Below, piece after piece: positions 1 to 6,693 of a stretch of 15,625 nucleotides of DNA (the first letter of the stretch is position 1; every line of letters begins with the position of its first letter). The stretch is taken from assembly GCA_934589145.1 (NCBI GenBank), contig CAKTNW010000041.1, positions 1-15,625 of the forward strand, written 5' to 3'. The stretch is from an uncultured Oscillospiraceae bacterium. GTDB taxonomy: Bacteria; Bacillota; Clostridia; Oscillospirales; Oscillospiraceae. Under the pieces are notes generated by a model. That model was not told the DNA's origin. It saw only the letters and a list, made by a program, of their open reading frames with translations, and ran no database searches. The translations under genes were made by a program, and so were the position numbers.

Positions 1-55
1 TGTGTTAAGCACGCCGCCAGCGTTCGTCCTGAGCCAGGATCAAACTCTCTATAAA
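1..55 (-). rRNA. rrs: 16S ribosomal RNA, 5' end only
   Basis: The reverse complement contains the universal bacterial 16S start, AGAGTTTGATCCTGGCTCAG, followed by GACGAACGCTGGCGGCGTGC. By alignment to the E. coli numbering, mature base 1 falls near position 55. Only the first 55 or so bases are present; the gene continues beyond the left edge of the window. The sequence agrees with a Firmicutes 16S but is too short to name a genus. The exact mature end is approximate. Confidence 0.97.
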
Positions 56-265
56 TTGTATCTAAACGATGTTTCCACCGTTCAAACCTTTACAGAGCTA
101 TTTGTCATAGCTATCAAAACTTTTTATACTTAGCTTCTCCGGTAATTGACTTAACCCGGATCCGCCAAGTTTTCAGTTGCACATCTCTCGATATGCTCCC
201 GTCTGGTGCTTTTCGTTTCGTTCGTTGTTTAATTTACAAGGTACACGCTCCACAACCGCGGAACA
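56..265 (-). other. 16S rRNA leader (5' external transcribed spacer)
   Basis: This stretch lies between the inferred rRNA transcription start (about 265) and the 16S 5' end. It is moderately AT-rich and has no supported coding region: the short plus-strand reading frame at 177-359 has no ribosome binding site and overlaps the rRNA promoter. It is expected to form the left arm of the 16S processing stem with sequence downstream of the 16S gene, which is outside the window, so that pairing cannot be tested here. Confidence 0.75.
90..99 (-). promoter_or_regulatory. Possible boxA antitermination element
   Basis: On the minus strand the leader reads AGCTCTGTAA about 35 bases before the 16S start, matching 8 of 10 positions of the enterobacterial boxA TGCTCTTTAA. 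Position and orientation fit an rRNA NusB/NusE antitermination site. The match is imperfect and no boxB is apparent, so this remains tentative. Confidence 0.4.
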
Positions 266-271
266 GTTGAT

Positions 272-300
272 ATCTTACCACGAGCTTCCTGAAATGTCAA
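272..300 (-). promoter_or_regulatory. rRNA operon promoter (sigma-A type)
   Basis: On the minus strand a perfect -35 box TTGACA (295-300) is followed by a 17-base spacer and the -10 box TAAGAT (272-277). Immediately upstream, at about 301-330, runs of A and T on the minus strand resemble an UP element, as expected for a strong rRNA promoter. Only one promoter is evident in the leader. It points away from the ATPase gene, whose own promoter begins at 356. Confidence 0.88.
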
Positions 301-355
301 CATCTTTTTTCAAATTTTCAAAACTTTTTTCTGATGCCCTTAAAAGCAGTTTGGG

Positions 356-384
356 ATGACATTCCCCGCCGCCTGTGCTATACT
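356..384 (+). promoter_or_regulatory. Promoter of the SbcC-like ATPase gene
   Basis: The -35 ATGACA (356-361) is separated by 17 bases from an extended -10, TGC-TATACT (TG at 376-377, -10 at 379-384). Transcription would begin near 391, leaving a leader of about 28 bases before the GTG start. An upstream ATG at 356 lies within the -35 box itself, so it cannot be the translated start of this transcript. The promoter is back to back with the rRNA promoter. Confidence 0.8.
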
Positions 385-418
385 ATATCTAATTGTTTCA
401 CAGCAGGAGGAAAGCACC

Positions 419-2593
419 GTGGAGATTCAGAAAATGCGCGCTACATTCGGGAAATTGCAGGATCAGACTCTGGAGCTGCAGCCGGGCCTGAACTGCATTT
501 ACGCCCCCAACGAATCGGGCAAATCTACCTGGAGCCACTTCCTGCGGATCATGCTGTACGGTCTCAGCACCCGCGACCGGGGCGCGCTGGCGGACAAGAA
601 CCGCTTTGCGCCGTGGAGCGGCACCGCCATGCGGGGACAGATGGACGTCACAGACAGCGACGGCACGCGCCTGACCCTGTCCCGCGACACCCGCCGGGCC
701 AACGCTCCCATGGGCCACTTCGCCTGCACCTATACCGGCACCGCCGACGCCGTTCCCGGCATCGACGGCCAGAACGCCGGCGAGACGCTGCTGGGCGTTC
801 CCCGCGAGGTTTTCGAGCGCAGCGCCTTCATCCGGCAGAGCGCCCTGGCCGTGGACAGCGACGCGGAGCTGGAGCGCCGCATCGCCGCCCTGATCACCAC
901 CGGCGAGGAGGGCGCCTCCTACACCGAGGTACGGGATCGCCTGAAAAAGCAGCTTAACCGCCGCCGCAGCAACCGCACCACCGGCCAGATCCCGGTGCTG
1001 GAGCGGGAGATCGCCGACCTGGAGTCCCAGCGCGCCCATCGGGACGACCTGACCCGGCAGGCGGCCGCCGCCCAGCAGCAACTGGACAGTCTCCGGCAGC
1101 AGGCCGAAGAGCTGCAGACCCAGCAAGCCCTCTGGCGGCAGCGCCAGCAGTTGGACGCCATCCGCCAATACCGTCAGGCGCAGACCGCCGCCGAGGAGGC
1201 CCAGCGCAAGGCCGCGTGGCTGCTGGCGGAATCCGCCGCAGCCCTGCCGGAGGACGCCCTGCTGACCCGGATGGAGGGCCAGTGCGCCGCCCTGCAGACC
1301 TCCCAGGCCACTCTGGGTCAGGCCCAGGCGGAGGCCCATGCCCGAAAGGTCGAAGCGGACGATGCCGCGGCCCGCTGCGCCGCGCACCCGCTGTCCCCCG
1401 GCGATGAGACCGCCTGTCAGGCCAGGCTGGACGCCATCGCCGCGCCCGCCGTGCCCTCGCCGCTGCTGATGATCGTCGGCATCCTGCTGATCCTGGGCGG
1501 CGGCGTGTGCGCCGCCCTTCTCCACCTCGCCTTTCTCGCCTTCGCCGTGATCGGCATTGGCCTTACCGTCACCGGACTGCTGCAACGCAAGCGCACCATC
1601 GCCGCCCAGGCAAAGGCCGCCGCTGACCGCGCCGCGATGGAAGCCCAGATCGCCGACTACCTCCCCCTGCTGCAGCGGCAGCGGGAGACCGCCCAGCGCA
1701 GCCAGGAGGCCGCCGTCACTGCCGCCGGATTGGCCGCCGCCCAACAGCAGCAGCTTTTGACGTTGCTGGGCGCGCTGCAACCCTACGCCCCCACCGCCGC
1801 CGACCTGGGCGGCGCGCAGATGGCGCTGCTGCATCTGCGGCAGCAGCGGACATCCCTGTCCGCCGCAAGGCAGACCGCCCGGGAGGCCGCCATGCGCCGG
1901 GATCTGCTGAAGCAGCACCTGCCGGAGGGCCCGCTACCCGACAGCGATGCCCCCCTCCCTCAGCCCGCCATCTCCCGCGAACAGTTGGATACCCTGCTGC
2001 CCCAGATAGCCGCGCAGCAGCAGTCCGCCCGCTCCCGGCTGGATACCCTGACGGGCCAGCTGCGGTCGCTGGACAGCGCCGACGACCTGGACGCCCAGCT
2101 CCTGCAGCATCGCCAGCAGCTCCAGCAGCTCCAGGAGGAGTACGACGCCGTCGCCCTGGCTATGGAGGTGCTGGACGAGGCCAACGCCACACTGCAGAAC
2201 CGCTTCTCCCCCGCGCTGGGCGCCCAGGCGGCGGAGATCTTCGCCAAGATCACCAAGGGCCGCTATCAGAAGGTGCTCCTGAGCCGGGACTTTGCCCTGG
2301 AGACCGACAGCGAGGGTGCCCAGCGCAGCGTACAGCTCCTCAGCCAGGGCGCCGCCGACCAGCTCTATCTGGCAGTACGCTTGGCCATCTGCGACCTGGT
2401 GCTGCCGGAGGAGAAACACGTCCCCCTGATTCTGGACGACGCGCTTCTGAGCTTTGATGACGACCGCCTTCACGCCGCACTGGACTACCTGCTGGAGGAG
2501 AGCGAAAGCCGCCAGATCCTTCTGTTCACCTGCCAGAAGCGGGAGCGCGCGTATCTTGCTGGACAGGAAAACGTGACCATCACGCACCTGTAA
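419..2593 (+). CDS. SbcC/Rad50-like AAA ATPase, YhaN type, with membrane hairpin
   Basis: This encodes an SMC/Rad50-family ATPase of 724 residues. The N-terminus carries Walker A APNESGKST (residues 29-37). The C-terminus carries the ABC signature LSQGAADQ (about 641-648) and Walker B LILDDALLSFDD (about 670-681). Between them are long Gln/Ala/Glu-rich stretches with coiled-coil character. They are split by a hydrophobic hairpin (about 346-390), the layout seen in Bacillus YhaN-like proteins, so the protein is probably anchored in the membrane. Such proteins usually act with an SbcD/YhaO-like metallophosphoesterase in DNA end processing; none is visible here. The GTG start at 419 is chosen because AGGAGG (405-410) sits 8 bases upstream and the in-frame ATG at 356 lies in the promoter. 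The family assignment is good; the DNA-repair role is inferred. Confidence 0.85.
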   Translation: MEIQKMRATFGKLQDQTLELQPGLNCIYAPNESGKSTWSHFLRIMLYGLSTRDRGALADKNRFAPWSGTAMRGQMDVTDSDGTRLTLSRDTRRANAPMGHFACTYTGTADAVPGIDGQNAGETLLGVPREVFERSAFIRQSALAVDSDAELERRIAALITTGEEGASYTEVRDRLKKQLNRRRSNRTTGQIPVLEREIADLESQRAHRDDLTRQAAAAQQQLDSLRQQAEELQTQQALWRQRQQLDAIRQYRQAQTAAEEAQRKAAWLLAESAAALPEDALLTRMEGQCAALQTSQATLGQAQAEAHARKVEADDAAARCAAHPLSPGDETACQARLDAIAAPAVPSPLLMIVGILLILGGGVCAALLHLAFLAFAVIGIGLTVTGLLQRKRTIAAQAKAAADRAAMEAQIADYLPLLQRQRETAQRSQEAAVTAAGLAAAQQQQLLTLLGALQPYAPTAADLGGAQMALLHLRQQRTSLSAARQTAREAAMRRDLLKQHLPEGPLPDSDAPLPQPAISREQLDTLLPQIAAQQQSARSRLDTLTGQLRSLDSADDLDAQLLQHRQQLQQLQEEYDAVALAMEVLDEANATLQNRFSPALGAQAAEIFAKITKGRYQKVLLSRDFALETDSEGAQRSVQLLSQGAADQLYLAVRLAICDLVLPEEKHVPLILDDALLSFDDDRLHAALDYLLEESESRQILLFTCQKRERAYLAGQENVTITHL

Positions 2594-2638
2594 CGCAGGT
2601 TTTCAGCACCGCGCCAAACCGCTATGGGAGACAGTTTA

Positions 2639-3238
2639 ATGGAAATACAAGAAGCCACTGCATATCGTAAGACATTGATAAACCGTGCAGTCGCCGGTCA
2701 AAAATTGACAAAAGACGAGCGCGCTTGGCTGACCTCCAACCCGATCTACAACGACGCGTTCGGTTATCCTTATTTGAATGTGGACATCCTTCAAATAAAG
2801 CCCCGAACAGACTACACTTTGCACATAAAATTGTTGTCCTGCCCAAGCGAAACACGCGGGCTTCCCCTTGTGGGAATTCCATTGGGAGACGGCTTTATCC
2901 AAGCCTCCGGCGCTATAAAAGACCTCGACGGAAAGACGTTCTTTCATGAAAAGGTAAAGCTGTTGGGTGCCGAGGTCGATGCCCATCATCGGGAAACTAC
3001 CCTCCTGATCCGTTCGGCGCTCGGGCTGCTCAGCATAGCCTATGAGTACGATTATAAGTTGGAAGGCTCTCCTGTTATCGTCAGAAAGTCTTCCAGCAGC
3101 GGTGATCTCCGATACGCCATGCACCGTATAGATGAGAGCGGGAGCTATATTTATCAATGTAAGCAGCCTGATAGCGATAACATGAACGCCTTGACCTTTT
3201 CTATCGCCTTGCAGTCCTGTGATTCGTACCGGGTCTAA
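2639..3238 (+). CDS. Hypothetical protein, unrecognised
   Basis: I do not recognise this 199-residue protein. The first 35 residues look helical and charged, including KLTKDERAWL. The remainder alternates short hydrophobic and polar stretches, suggesting a beta-rich fold. There is no signal peptide, membrane segment or cysteine motif. Start ATG 2639 is preferred because GGGAG (2626-2630) lies 8 bases upstream; the in-frame ATG at 2624 has no ribosome binding site. It begins 45 bases after the ATPase stop with no terminator between, so it is probably transcribed from the ATPase promoter. Its base composition and codon use are visibly less GC-rich than the ATPase, suggesting separate acquisition. 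The reading frame is intact and well positioned, so it is likely a real gene of unknown function. Confidence 0.75.
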   Translation: MEIQEATAYRKTLINRAVAGQKLTKDERAWLTSNPIYNDAFGYPYLNVDILQIKPRTDYTLHIKLLSCPSETRGLPLVGIPLGDGFIQASGAIKDLDGKTFFHEKVKLLGAEVDAHHRETTLLIRSALGLLSIAYEYDYKLEGSPVIVRKSSSSGDLRYAMHRIDESGSYIYQCKQPDSDNMNALTFSIALQSCDSYRV

Positions 3239-3244
3239 AAAAGG

Positions 3245-3273
3245 TTGGCTTTCAGAGCGGTTTGTGGTATACT
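3245..3273 (+). promoter_or_regulatory. Promoter of the zinc-ribbon/mrp unit
   Basis: TTGGCT (3245-3250), a 17-base spacer, then TATACT (3268-3273) with an extended -10 TG at 3265-3266. Transcription would start near 3280, giving a leader of about 78 bases before the zinc-ribbon start codon. It closely resembles the promoter at 356-384 in its TATACT extended -10. Confidence 0.75.
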
Positions 3274-3357
3274 TTCCTCATGGGAATAATCCCTCCGCGA
3301 TTTACAAATGAACCATCACACCGTAGTCTTATCGCAGCAAGTGAAAGGAGCCCGCTT

Positions 3358-3675
3358 ATGCCCGAATTTGATTGTCTGCGCTGCGGCACGGCCATGCGCT
3401 TTGTGGGGCAGGAGAAATTACAGCTGGGACAGACCAGTTGGTTGCTGGGTGACTGGCCCAATCTGGTCGCAGGATCACTGAAAGTATCCATCATGGCGTG
3501 TCCCCATTGCGGAAAGCTGGAGTTTTTCTCCGGCGGCGATGTGGCGCCCACCGTGGACATAGGCAACAGCGATCTGCCCCAGCGCACCTGTCCCGTGTGC
3601 GGTACCCACCACGATTTTGATTATCCCAAGTGCCCCCTGTGCGGCTATACCTATAGCCCGCAGGATGAATATTGA
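3358..3675 (+). CDS. Four-CxxC zinc-ribbon protein
   Basis: A 105-residue protein with four CxxC knuckles: CLRCG near residue 6, ACPHCG near the middle, and CPVCG and CPLCG near the C-terminus. These would make two zinc-ribbon sites. Between the first two lies a conserved-looking LQLGQTSWLLGDWPNLVAG stretch; similar clostridial hypothetical proteins pair it with a CPxCGKxEFF motif, seen here as CPHCGKLEFF. No enzymatic motif is visible. Start ATG 3358 follows AGGAG (3346-3350) by 7 bases; the open frame extends upstream to 3262, but that region holds the promoter. It lies 32 bases before mrp with no terminator, so the two are probably co-transcribed. A role in nucleic-acid or protein binding, or in metal handling, is only inferred. 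Confidence 0.85.
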   Translation: MPEFDCLRCGTAMRFVGQEKLQLGQTSWLLGDWPNLVAGSLKVSIMACPHCGKLEFFSGGDVAPTVDIGNSDLPQRTCPVCGTHHDFDYPKCPLCGYTYSPQDEY

Positions 3676-3707
3676 TTGTGATTTGAGAAGAAAAAGGAGA
3701 CGTAACA

Positions 3708-4532
3708 ATGAGCGATTGCACCCATGATTGCAGCACCTGCGGCGAAAGCTGCGGCGAGCGCAAGGAAGCCAACGTATTCGAGAAGAAGCCCCTGCGGCCC
3801 GGCTGCCGCGTGGGCAAGGTCTACGGCATCGTGTCCGGCAAGGGCGGCGTAGGCAAGTCCATGGTCACCAGCCAGCTGGCGGTGGCCACGCGGCGGGAGG
3901 GCTATAACGTGGCCATTCTGGACGCGGACATCACCGGCCCCTCCATCCCCCGCGCCTTCGGCATCCATCACCGGGCCGGCGCCGTGGGCGACGCCATCAT
4001 CCCCGTGGAGAGCCGCACCGGCATCCAGTTGATGAGCGTGAACCTGCTGCTGGAGCACGAGACCGACCCCGTCATCTGGCGCGGCCCCGTCATCGGCGGT
4101 GTGGTGCAGCAGTTCTGGGGCGACGTGATCTGGGACGACGTGGACTATATGTTCGTGGATATGCCTCCCGGAACCGGCGACGTGGCGCTGAACGTGTTCC
4201 AGTCCCTGCCGGTGGACGGCGTCATCATCGTGGCCAGCCCCCAGGAGCTGGTGACCATGGTGGTGGAGAAGGCCGTGAAGATGGCCCAGATGATGAACAT
4301 CCCCATCGTGGGCCTGGTGGAGAACATGAGCTACCTCCAGTGTCCCGACTGCGGCAAGAAGCTCTATCTCTTCGGCGAGGGCAAGACCGAGGAGGCCGCC
4401 GCCCGCTACGGCGTGCCCCTGCTGGCCAAGATGCCCATTGACCCCGCCCTGGCCAAGCTGGTGGACGAGGGAAACATTGAGGACTTCCACGGCGACTGGC
4501 TGAACCCCGCGGTGGACGCGATTTTGAAGTAA
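3708..4532 (+). CDS. mrp: Mrp/Nbp35-family Fe-S cluster carrier ATPase
   Basis: A 274-residue P-loop NTPase of the Mrp/Nbp35 (ApbC) family, which carries and delivers iron-sulfur clusters in the cytoplasm. The deviant Walker A SGKGGVGKS spans residues 43-51 and includes the family's signature lysine, K45. DMPPGTGD is the switch/Walker B region. CPDC (C212, C215) is the dimer-bridging cluster site. The N-terminus has an extra C4-x3-C8-x2-C11-x3-C15 motif, common in clostridial Mrp proteins and able to bind a further cluster. AAGGAG (3694-3699) is 8 bases before ATG 3708. It follows the zinc-ribbon gene at 32 bases and ends just before a strong terminator. In this anaerobe, Fe-S proteins such as the nifJ product are plausible clients. 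Confidence 0.95.
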   Translation: MSDCTHDCSTCGESCGERKEANVFEKKPLRPGCRVGKVYGIVSGKGGVGKSMVTSQLAVATRREGYNVAILDADITGPSIPRAFGIHHRAGAVGDAIIPVESRTGIQLMSVNLLLEHETDPVIWRGPVIGGVVQQFWGDVIWDDVDYMFVDMPPGTGDVALNVFQSLPVDGVIIVASPQELVTMVVEKAVKMAQMMNIPIVGLVENMSYLQCPDCGKKLYLFGEGKTEEAAARYGVPLLAKMPIDPALAKLVDEGNIEDFHGDWLNPAVDAILK

Positions 4533-4538
4533 ACCATA

Positions 4539-4578
4539 AAAAAGGAGCTGTGCGGCGAAAGCCGCACAGCTCCTTTTT
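4539..4578 (+). terminator. Intrinsic terminator after mrp
   Basis: An 18-bp perfect stem (4539-4556 with 4561-4578) closes on a GAAA tetraloop. The G/C-rich 13-bp core is flanked by A and T runs, giving a T tract at 4574-4578. It starts a few bases after the mrp stop codon. The A run on the left arm means it could also work in the opposite direction. Confidence 0.93.
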
Positions 4579-4636
4579 ATGCTGCATATCATGAAAATAG
4601 CACACCATTTCACGCCACAGGAGGGGTGCTTTCTTC

Positions 4637-5377
4637 ATGCTTTTCTTGGTTTTTCTTACCGCCCTTGCCGTGGGCGGCGCCACCATGCTGGGCGCGGTGG
4701 GCGGCTATTGCTTCCGCAGCGCCGCAGACCGGGCCGGAGGCCAGACCGTCATGGCCTTCGCCGCCGGAATGATGCTCAGCGCCGCCGTGGCGGGCCTTAT
4801 CCTGCCGTCTCTGGCAGGCGGCGATCCCTGGGCCTTTCCCATCACCGCCGCCGGGGTGCTGTCCGGCGCGGCGTTTTTGCTGCTGCTGGAGCGTCTGGCC
4901 GCCCGAATGCAGCGGCTTTCCGGCCTGGGCGGCGACGCCTCGCCCCAGACACAGCGGGTGCTGCTGTTCGTGGCCGCCATGGCCATCCATAATCTGCCGG
5001 AGGGTCTGGCCGCCGGGGTGGGCTTCGGCACCGAGGACATCCCCCGCGCCCTGGCCATCGCCGGCGGCATCGCCCTGCAAAACCTGCCGGAGGGCATGGT
5101 GCTCATCGCGCCCATGCTGCACGCGGGCATCCCGCCCCGCCGCACGCTGGCGTTGGCCGTGTCCACCGGCGTGGTGGAGATCCTGGGCACGCTGCTGGGC
5201 TACGCCACCGTGTCCCTCAGCGCGGCGGTGCTGCCGTTTCTGCTGGCCTTCGCCGGCGGCGCCATGCTGTATCTCATCTGCGACGACATGATCCCCGCCT
5301 GCCAAGGCGGCAAAAGCCTCTGCGCGCTGCTGACAGGCTTCTGCTTCATGCTGGCCATGGACTTCTATTTAGGTTAG
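4637..5377 (+). CDS. ZIP-family metal transporter (GufA-like)
   Basis: A 246-residue polytopic membrane protein with about eight hydrophobic segments. It has the ZIP hallmarks HNLPEG (118-123) in the fourth segment and QNLPEGM (148-154) in the fifth. Gln in the fifth-segment motif, rather than the His of ZupT, is typical of the GufA/ZIP11 subgroup. It probably imports divalent metal such as zinc or other transition metals; the exact metal cannot be told from sequence. ATG 4637 follows an AGGAGGGG site (4619-4626) at about 10 bases from its end, and no other in-frame start is closer. The gene is flanked by terminators on both sides. No clear promoter is seen in the short gap, so its own promoter is weak or read-through supplies transcription. 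Confidence 0.93.
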   Translation: MLFLVFLTALAVGGATMLGAVGGYCFRSAADRAGGQTVMAFAAGMMLSAAVAGLILPSLAGGDPWAFPITAAGVLSGAAFLLLLERLAARMQRLSGLGGDASPQTQRVLLFVAAMAIHNLPEGLAAGVGFGTEDIPRALAIAGGIALQNLPEGMVLIAPMLHAGIPPRRTLALAVSTGVVEILGTLLGYATVSLSAAVLPFLLAFAGGAMLYLICDDMIPACQGGKSLCALLTGFCFMLAMDFYLG

Positions 5378-5405
5378 AGGCACATGTGCGCCTCTAACCT
5401 TTTTT
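5371..5405 (+). terminator. Intrinsic terminator overlapping the ZIP stop codon
   Basis: An 11-bp perfect stem (AGGTTAGAGGC at 5371-5381 with 5390-5400), an 8-base loop and a T run to 5405. The ZIP stop codon TAG (5375-5377) lies inside the left arm. Confidence 0.92.
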
Positions 5406-5449
5406 CTTGCTTGAAGCCTCTCTTTTGAGAGACTTTTTGCAATGCGTTA

Positions 5450-5477
5450 TTGACAAAGAAGTTTCTCCGGCTATAAT
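5450..5477 (+). promoter_or_regulatory. Consensus promoter of the flavoprotein gene
   Basis: Both boxes are perfect: TTGACA (5450-5455) and TATAAT (5472-5477), with a 16-base spacer. The predicted start is near 5484, inside the palindrome described at 5482-5501. Such a strong promoter with an operator over its start site suggests the gene is normally repressed. Confidence 0.88.
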
Positions 5478-5481
5478 ATAT

Positions 5482-5501
5482 TGTGCGATATATATTGCAC
5501 A
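5482..5501 (+). promoter_or_regulatory. Palindromic operator candidate at the transcription start
   Basis: A 20-base inverted repeat with half-site TGTGC-A-TAT and mirror ATA-T-GCACA; only one of ten pairs is not Watson-Crick (G5487 against T5496). It starts five bases after the -10 box and covers the predicted transcription start, the classic position for steric repression. The cognate regulator is not in the window; redox- or ligand-sensing families such as MarR or HxlR often control this kind of flavoprotein, but the assignment is inference. Confidence 0.6.
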
Positions 5502-5534
5502 TTCTTTATTAATGACAAAAAGAAGGTTATCCCA

Positions 5535-6218
5535 ATGAAGATCCTTGTGTTTAACGGAAGTCCAAAAAAAGAGATCAGCGACACACTATGCATTACCCGC
5601 GCGTTTCTTGAGGGGATGAACGAAATTGCGGCCCAGAAGGTGCAGATCATCGACGTCATCGACCGGCATATCGAATTTTGCCGGGGTTGTTTTTCCTGCA
5701 AGCAGAATGGCGGATACTGCATAATCGACGACGATATGCGCGAAATTTTAGAGCAGATGCTGGCCAGCGACCTGCTGCTATTCAGCTTTCCGCTTCATAG
5801 TTACGGAATGCCCGCAGCCATGAAAAACCTGGTCGATCGGATGCTGCCCCTCAGCTCTATGGCCATGGCGCAGATAAATGGACGCTATGTCCATGTAGGG
5901 CAGCGGGACTATTCACACCTGCGGTATCTGATGATCTGCGGCTGCGGATTTCCCAATAGCCGCCGCAACTTTGAACCAGCCATCCGACAGTTTGAGCTTT
6001 TATTCCCGAGCAGTCATACCATTCTGACTGTGCCGGAAAGCCCCATGTTTAATGCACCGGAAGCGTCGGTGGTGACGGTTCCCCGGCTGTCACTAATAAA
6101 ACAAGCCGGACGGCAGTATGCGGAAACAGGCACAATCGACGCAACGCTCCTTGCCGAGATCACCTCTCCCATGATCCCGGAGGAGATTTACGCCAGGATC
6201 GTTAACGGCAACGCTTAG
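5535..6218 (+). CDS. Flavodoxin-fold NAD(P)H-dependent reductase, iron-sulfur flavoprotein-like
   Basis: A 227-residue member of the NADPH-dependent FMN reductase/iron-sulfur flavoprotein (Isf) superfamily. The N-terminus MKILVFNGSPKK is the flavodoxin-fold strand plus the FMN phosphate loop. C49-x2-C52-x2-C55-x6-C62 followed by DDDM matches the compact cysteine motif of Isf proteins, so a 4Fe-4S cluster is possible. SFPLHSYGMPAAMKNLVDRM is the usual segment near the flavin. The C-terminal third is longer and less recognisable than in short FMN reductases. ATG 5535 is preferred over an in-frame upstream start at 5481: it has AGAAGG (5521-5526) 8 bases upstream and begins at the conserved strand, whereas 5481 falls in the operator. 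Its role is probably cytoplasmic electron transfer or quinone/nitro-compound reduction. The substrate is unknown. Confidence 0.88.
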   Translation: MKILVFNGSPKKEISDTLCITRAFLEGMNEIAAQKVQIIDVIDRHIEFCRGCFSCKQNGGYCIIDDDMREILEQMLASDLLLFSFPLHSYGMPAAMKNLVDRMLPLSSMAMAQINGRYVHVGQRDYSHLRYLMICGCGFPNSRRNFEPAIRQFELLFPSSHTILTVPESPMFNAPEASVVTVPRLSLIKQAGRQYAETGTIDATLLAEITSPMIPEEIYARIVNGNA

Positions 6219-6558
6219 AACGCACCCGAGGGCAAACTACACCCGCTGTTTCGGTGCAGAGGCCGGCAGGACAGGGAAACTCCATCCTGCGATGTTTCGT
6301 ACCATAGCATCGGGCGATACGCCGCAGTTTTTCACGCTTATCTGTCTGCTTACACGGCATAAAGAAAAGCACCCCTTTGGCCGACTCCACATGAGAAAAC
6401 ACACGCCGGAAAAGGCAACTTTTGCGCGGATGTCATTGTTGCGCTGGTTTGCCATGCGTCAGCATGCCTTCACCATCGCGCCGTGACCCCACACAAAATT
6501 TATTCTTTTCCGGTGCGAAGCAGTTTTGCCAATGAATATTTGCGATAAAATCGGCTGC
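6219..6558. other. Gene-free stretch downstream of the flavoprotein gene
   Basis: No coding region is supported in these 340 bases. Short overlapping open frames exist on the minus strand (6202-6402, 6237-6455, 6433-6627) and one on the plus strand (6292-6486). None has a convincing ribosome binding site, they overlap one another in different frames, and none resembles a known family. There is no terminator directly after the flavoprotein stop. The tract could be a long 3' untranslated region, a decayed gene or a dispersed intergenic element. Confidence 0.6.
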
Positions 6559-6595
6559 AAAAATACCCCCATACTGACGTATGGGGGTATTTTTT
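6559..6595. terminator. Bidirectional terminator between convergent genes
   Basis: A 16-bp perfect stem (6559-6574 with 6579-6594), centred on TACCCCCATAC and GTATGGGGGTA with a 4-base loop, has A runs on the left and T runs on the right. It can terminate plus-strand transcription from the flavoprotein gene and minus-strand transcription from nifJ, whose stop codon is about 100 bases away. Confidence 0.88.
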
Positions 6596-6693
6596 CGGTC
6601 GCATTTTAGCCAAATAGGCGCAGACAAAACCGTATGTTTTCTTATGCGGAGCCGGCCTTTTGGGTGCTTTTCCTATGCTGTTAAGCTTTCCGC

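Noticed and set aside
73..116. A second rRNA promoter close to the 16S gene (TTGATA-17-TGTAAA on the minus strand)
   Set aside because: The -10 is poor and the site overlaps the boxA-like element; the promoter at 272-300 is much stronger.
398..1918. Long minus-strand open frame under the SbcC-like ATPase
   Set aside because: It is a repetitive Gly/Gln/Leu-rich translation with no ribosome binding site and fully overlaps a gene with Walker A, signature and Walker B motifs.
3651..4613. Minus-strand open frame under mrp
   Set aside because: Its translation is His/Gly-rich low complexity, and the mrp frame carries every family motif.
6292..6486. Plus-strand 64-codon open frame in the gene-free tract
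   Set aside because: There is no ribosome binding site or promoter, and it overlaps several equally good frames on the other strand.
6622..6645. Possible second hairpin downstream of nifJ
   Set aside because: The arms have several mismatches and no T tract follows; the stem at 6559-6595 is a sufficient terminator.
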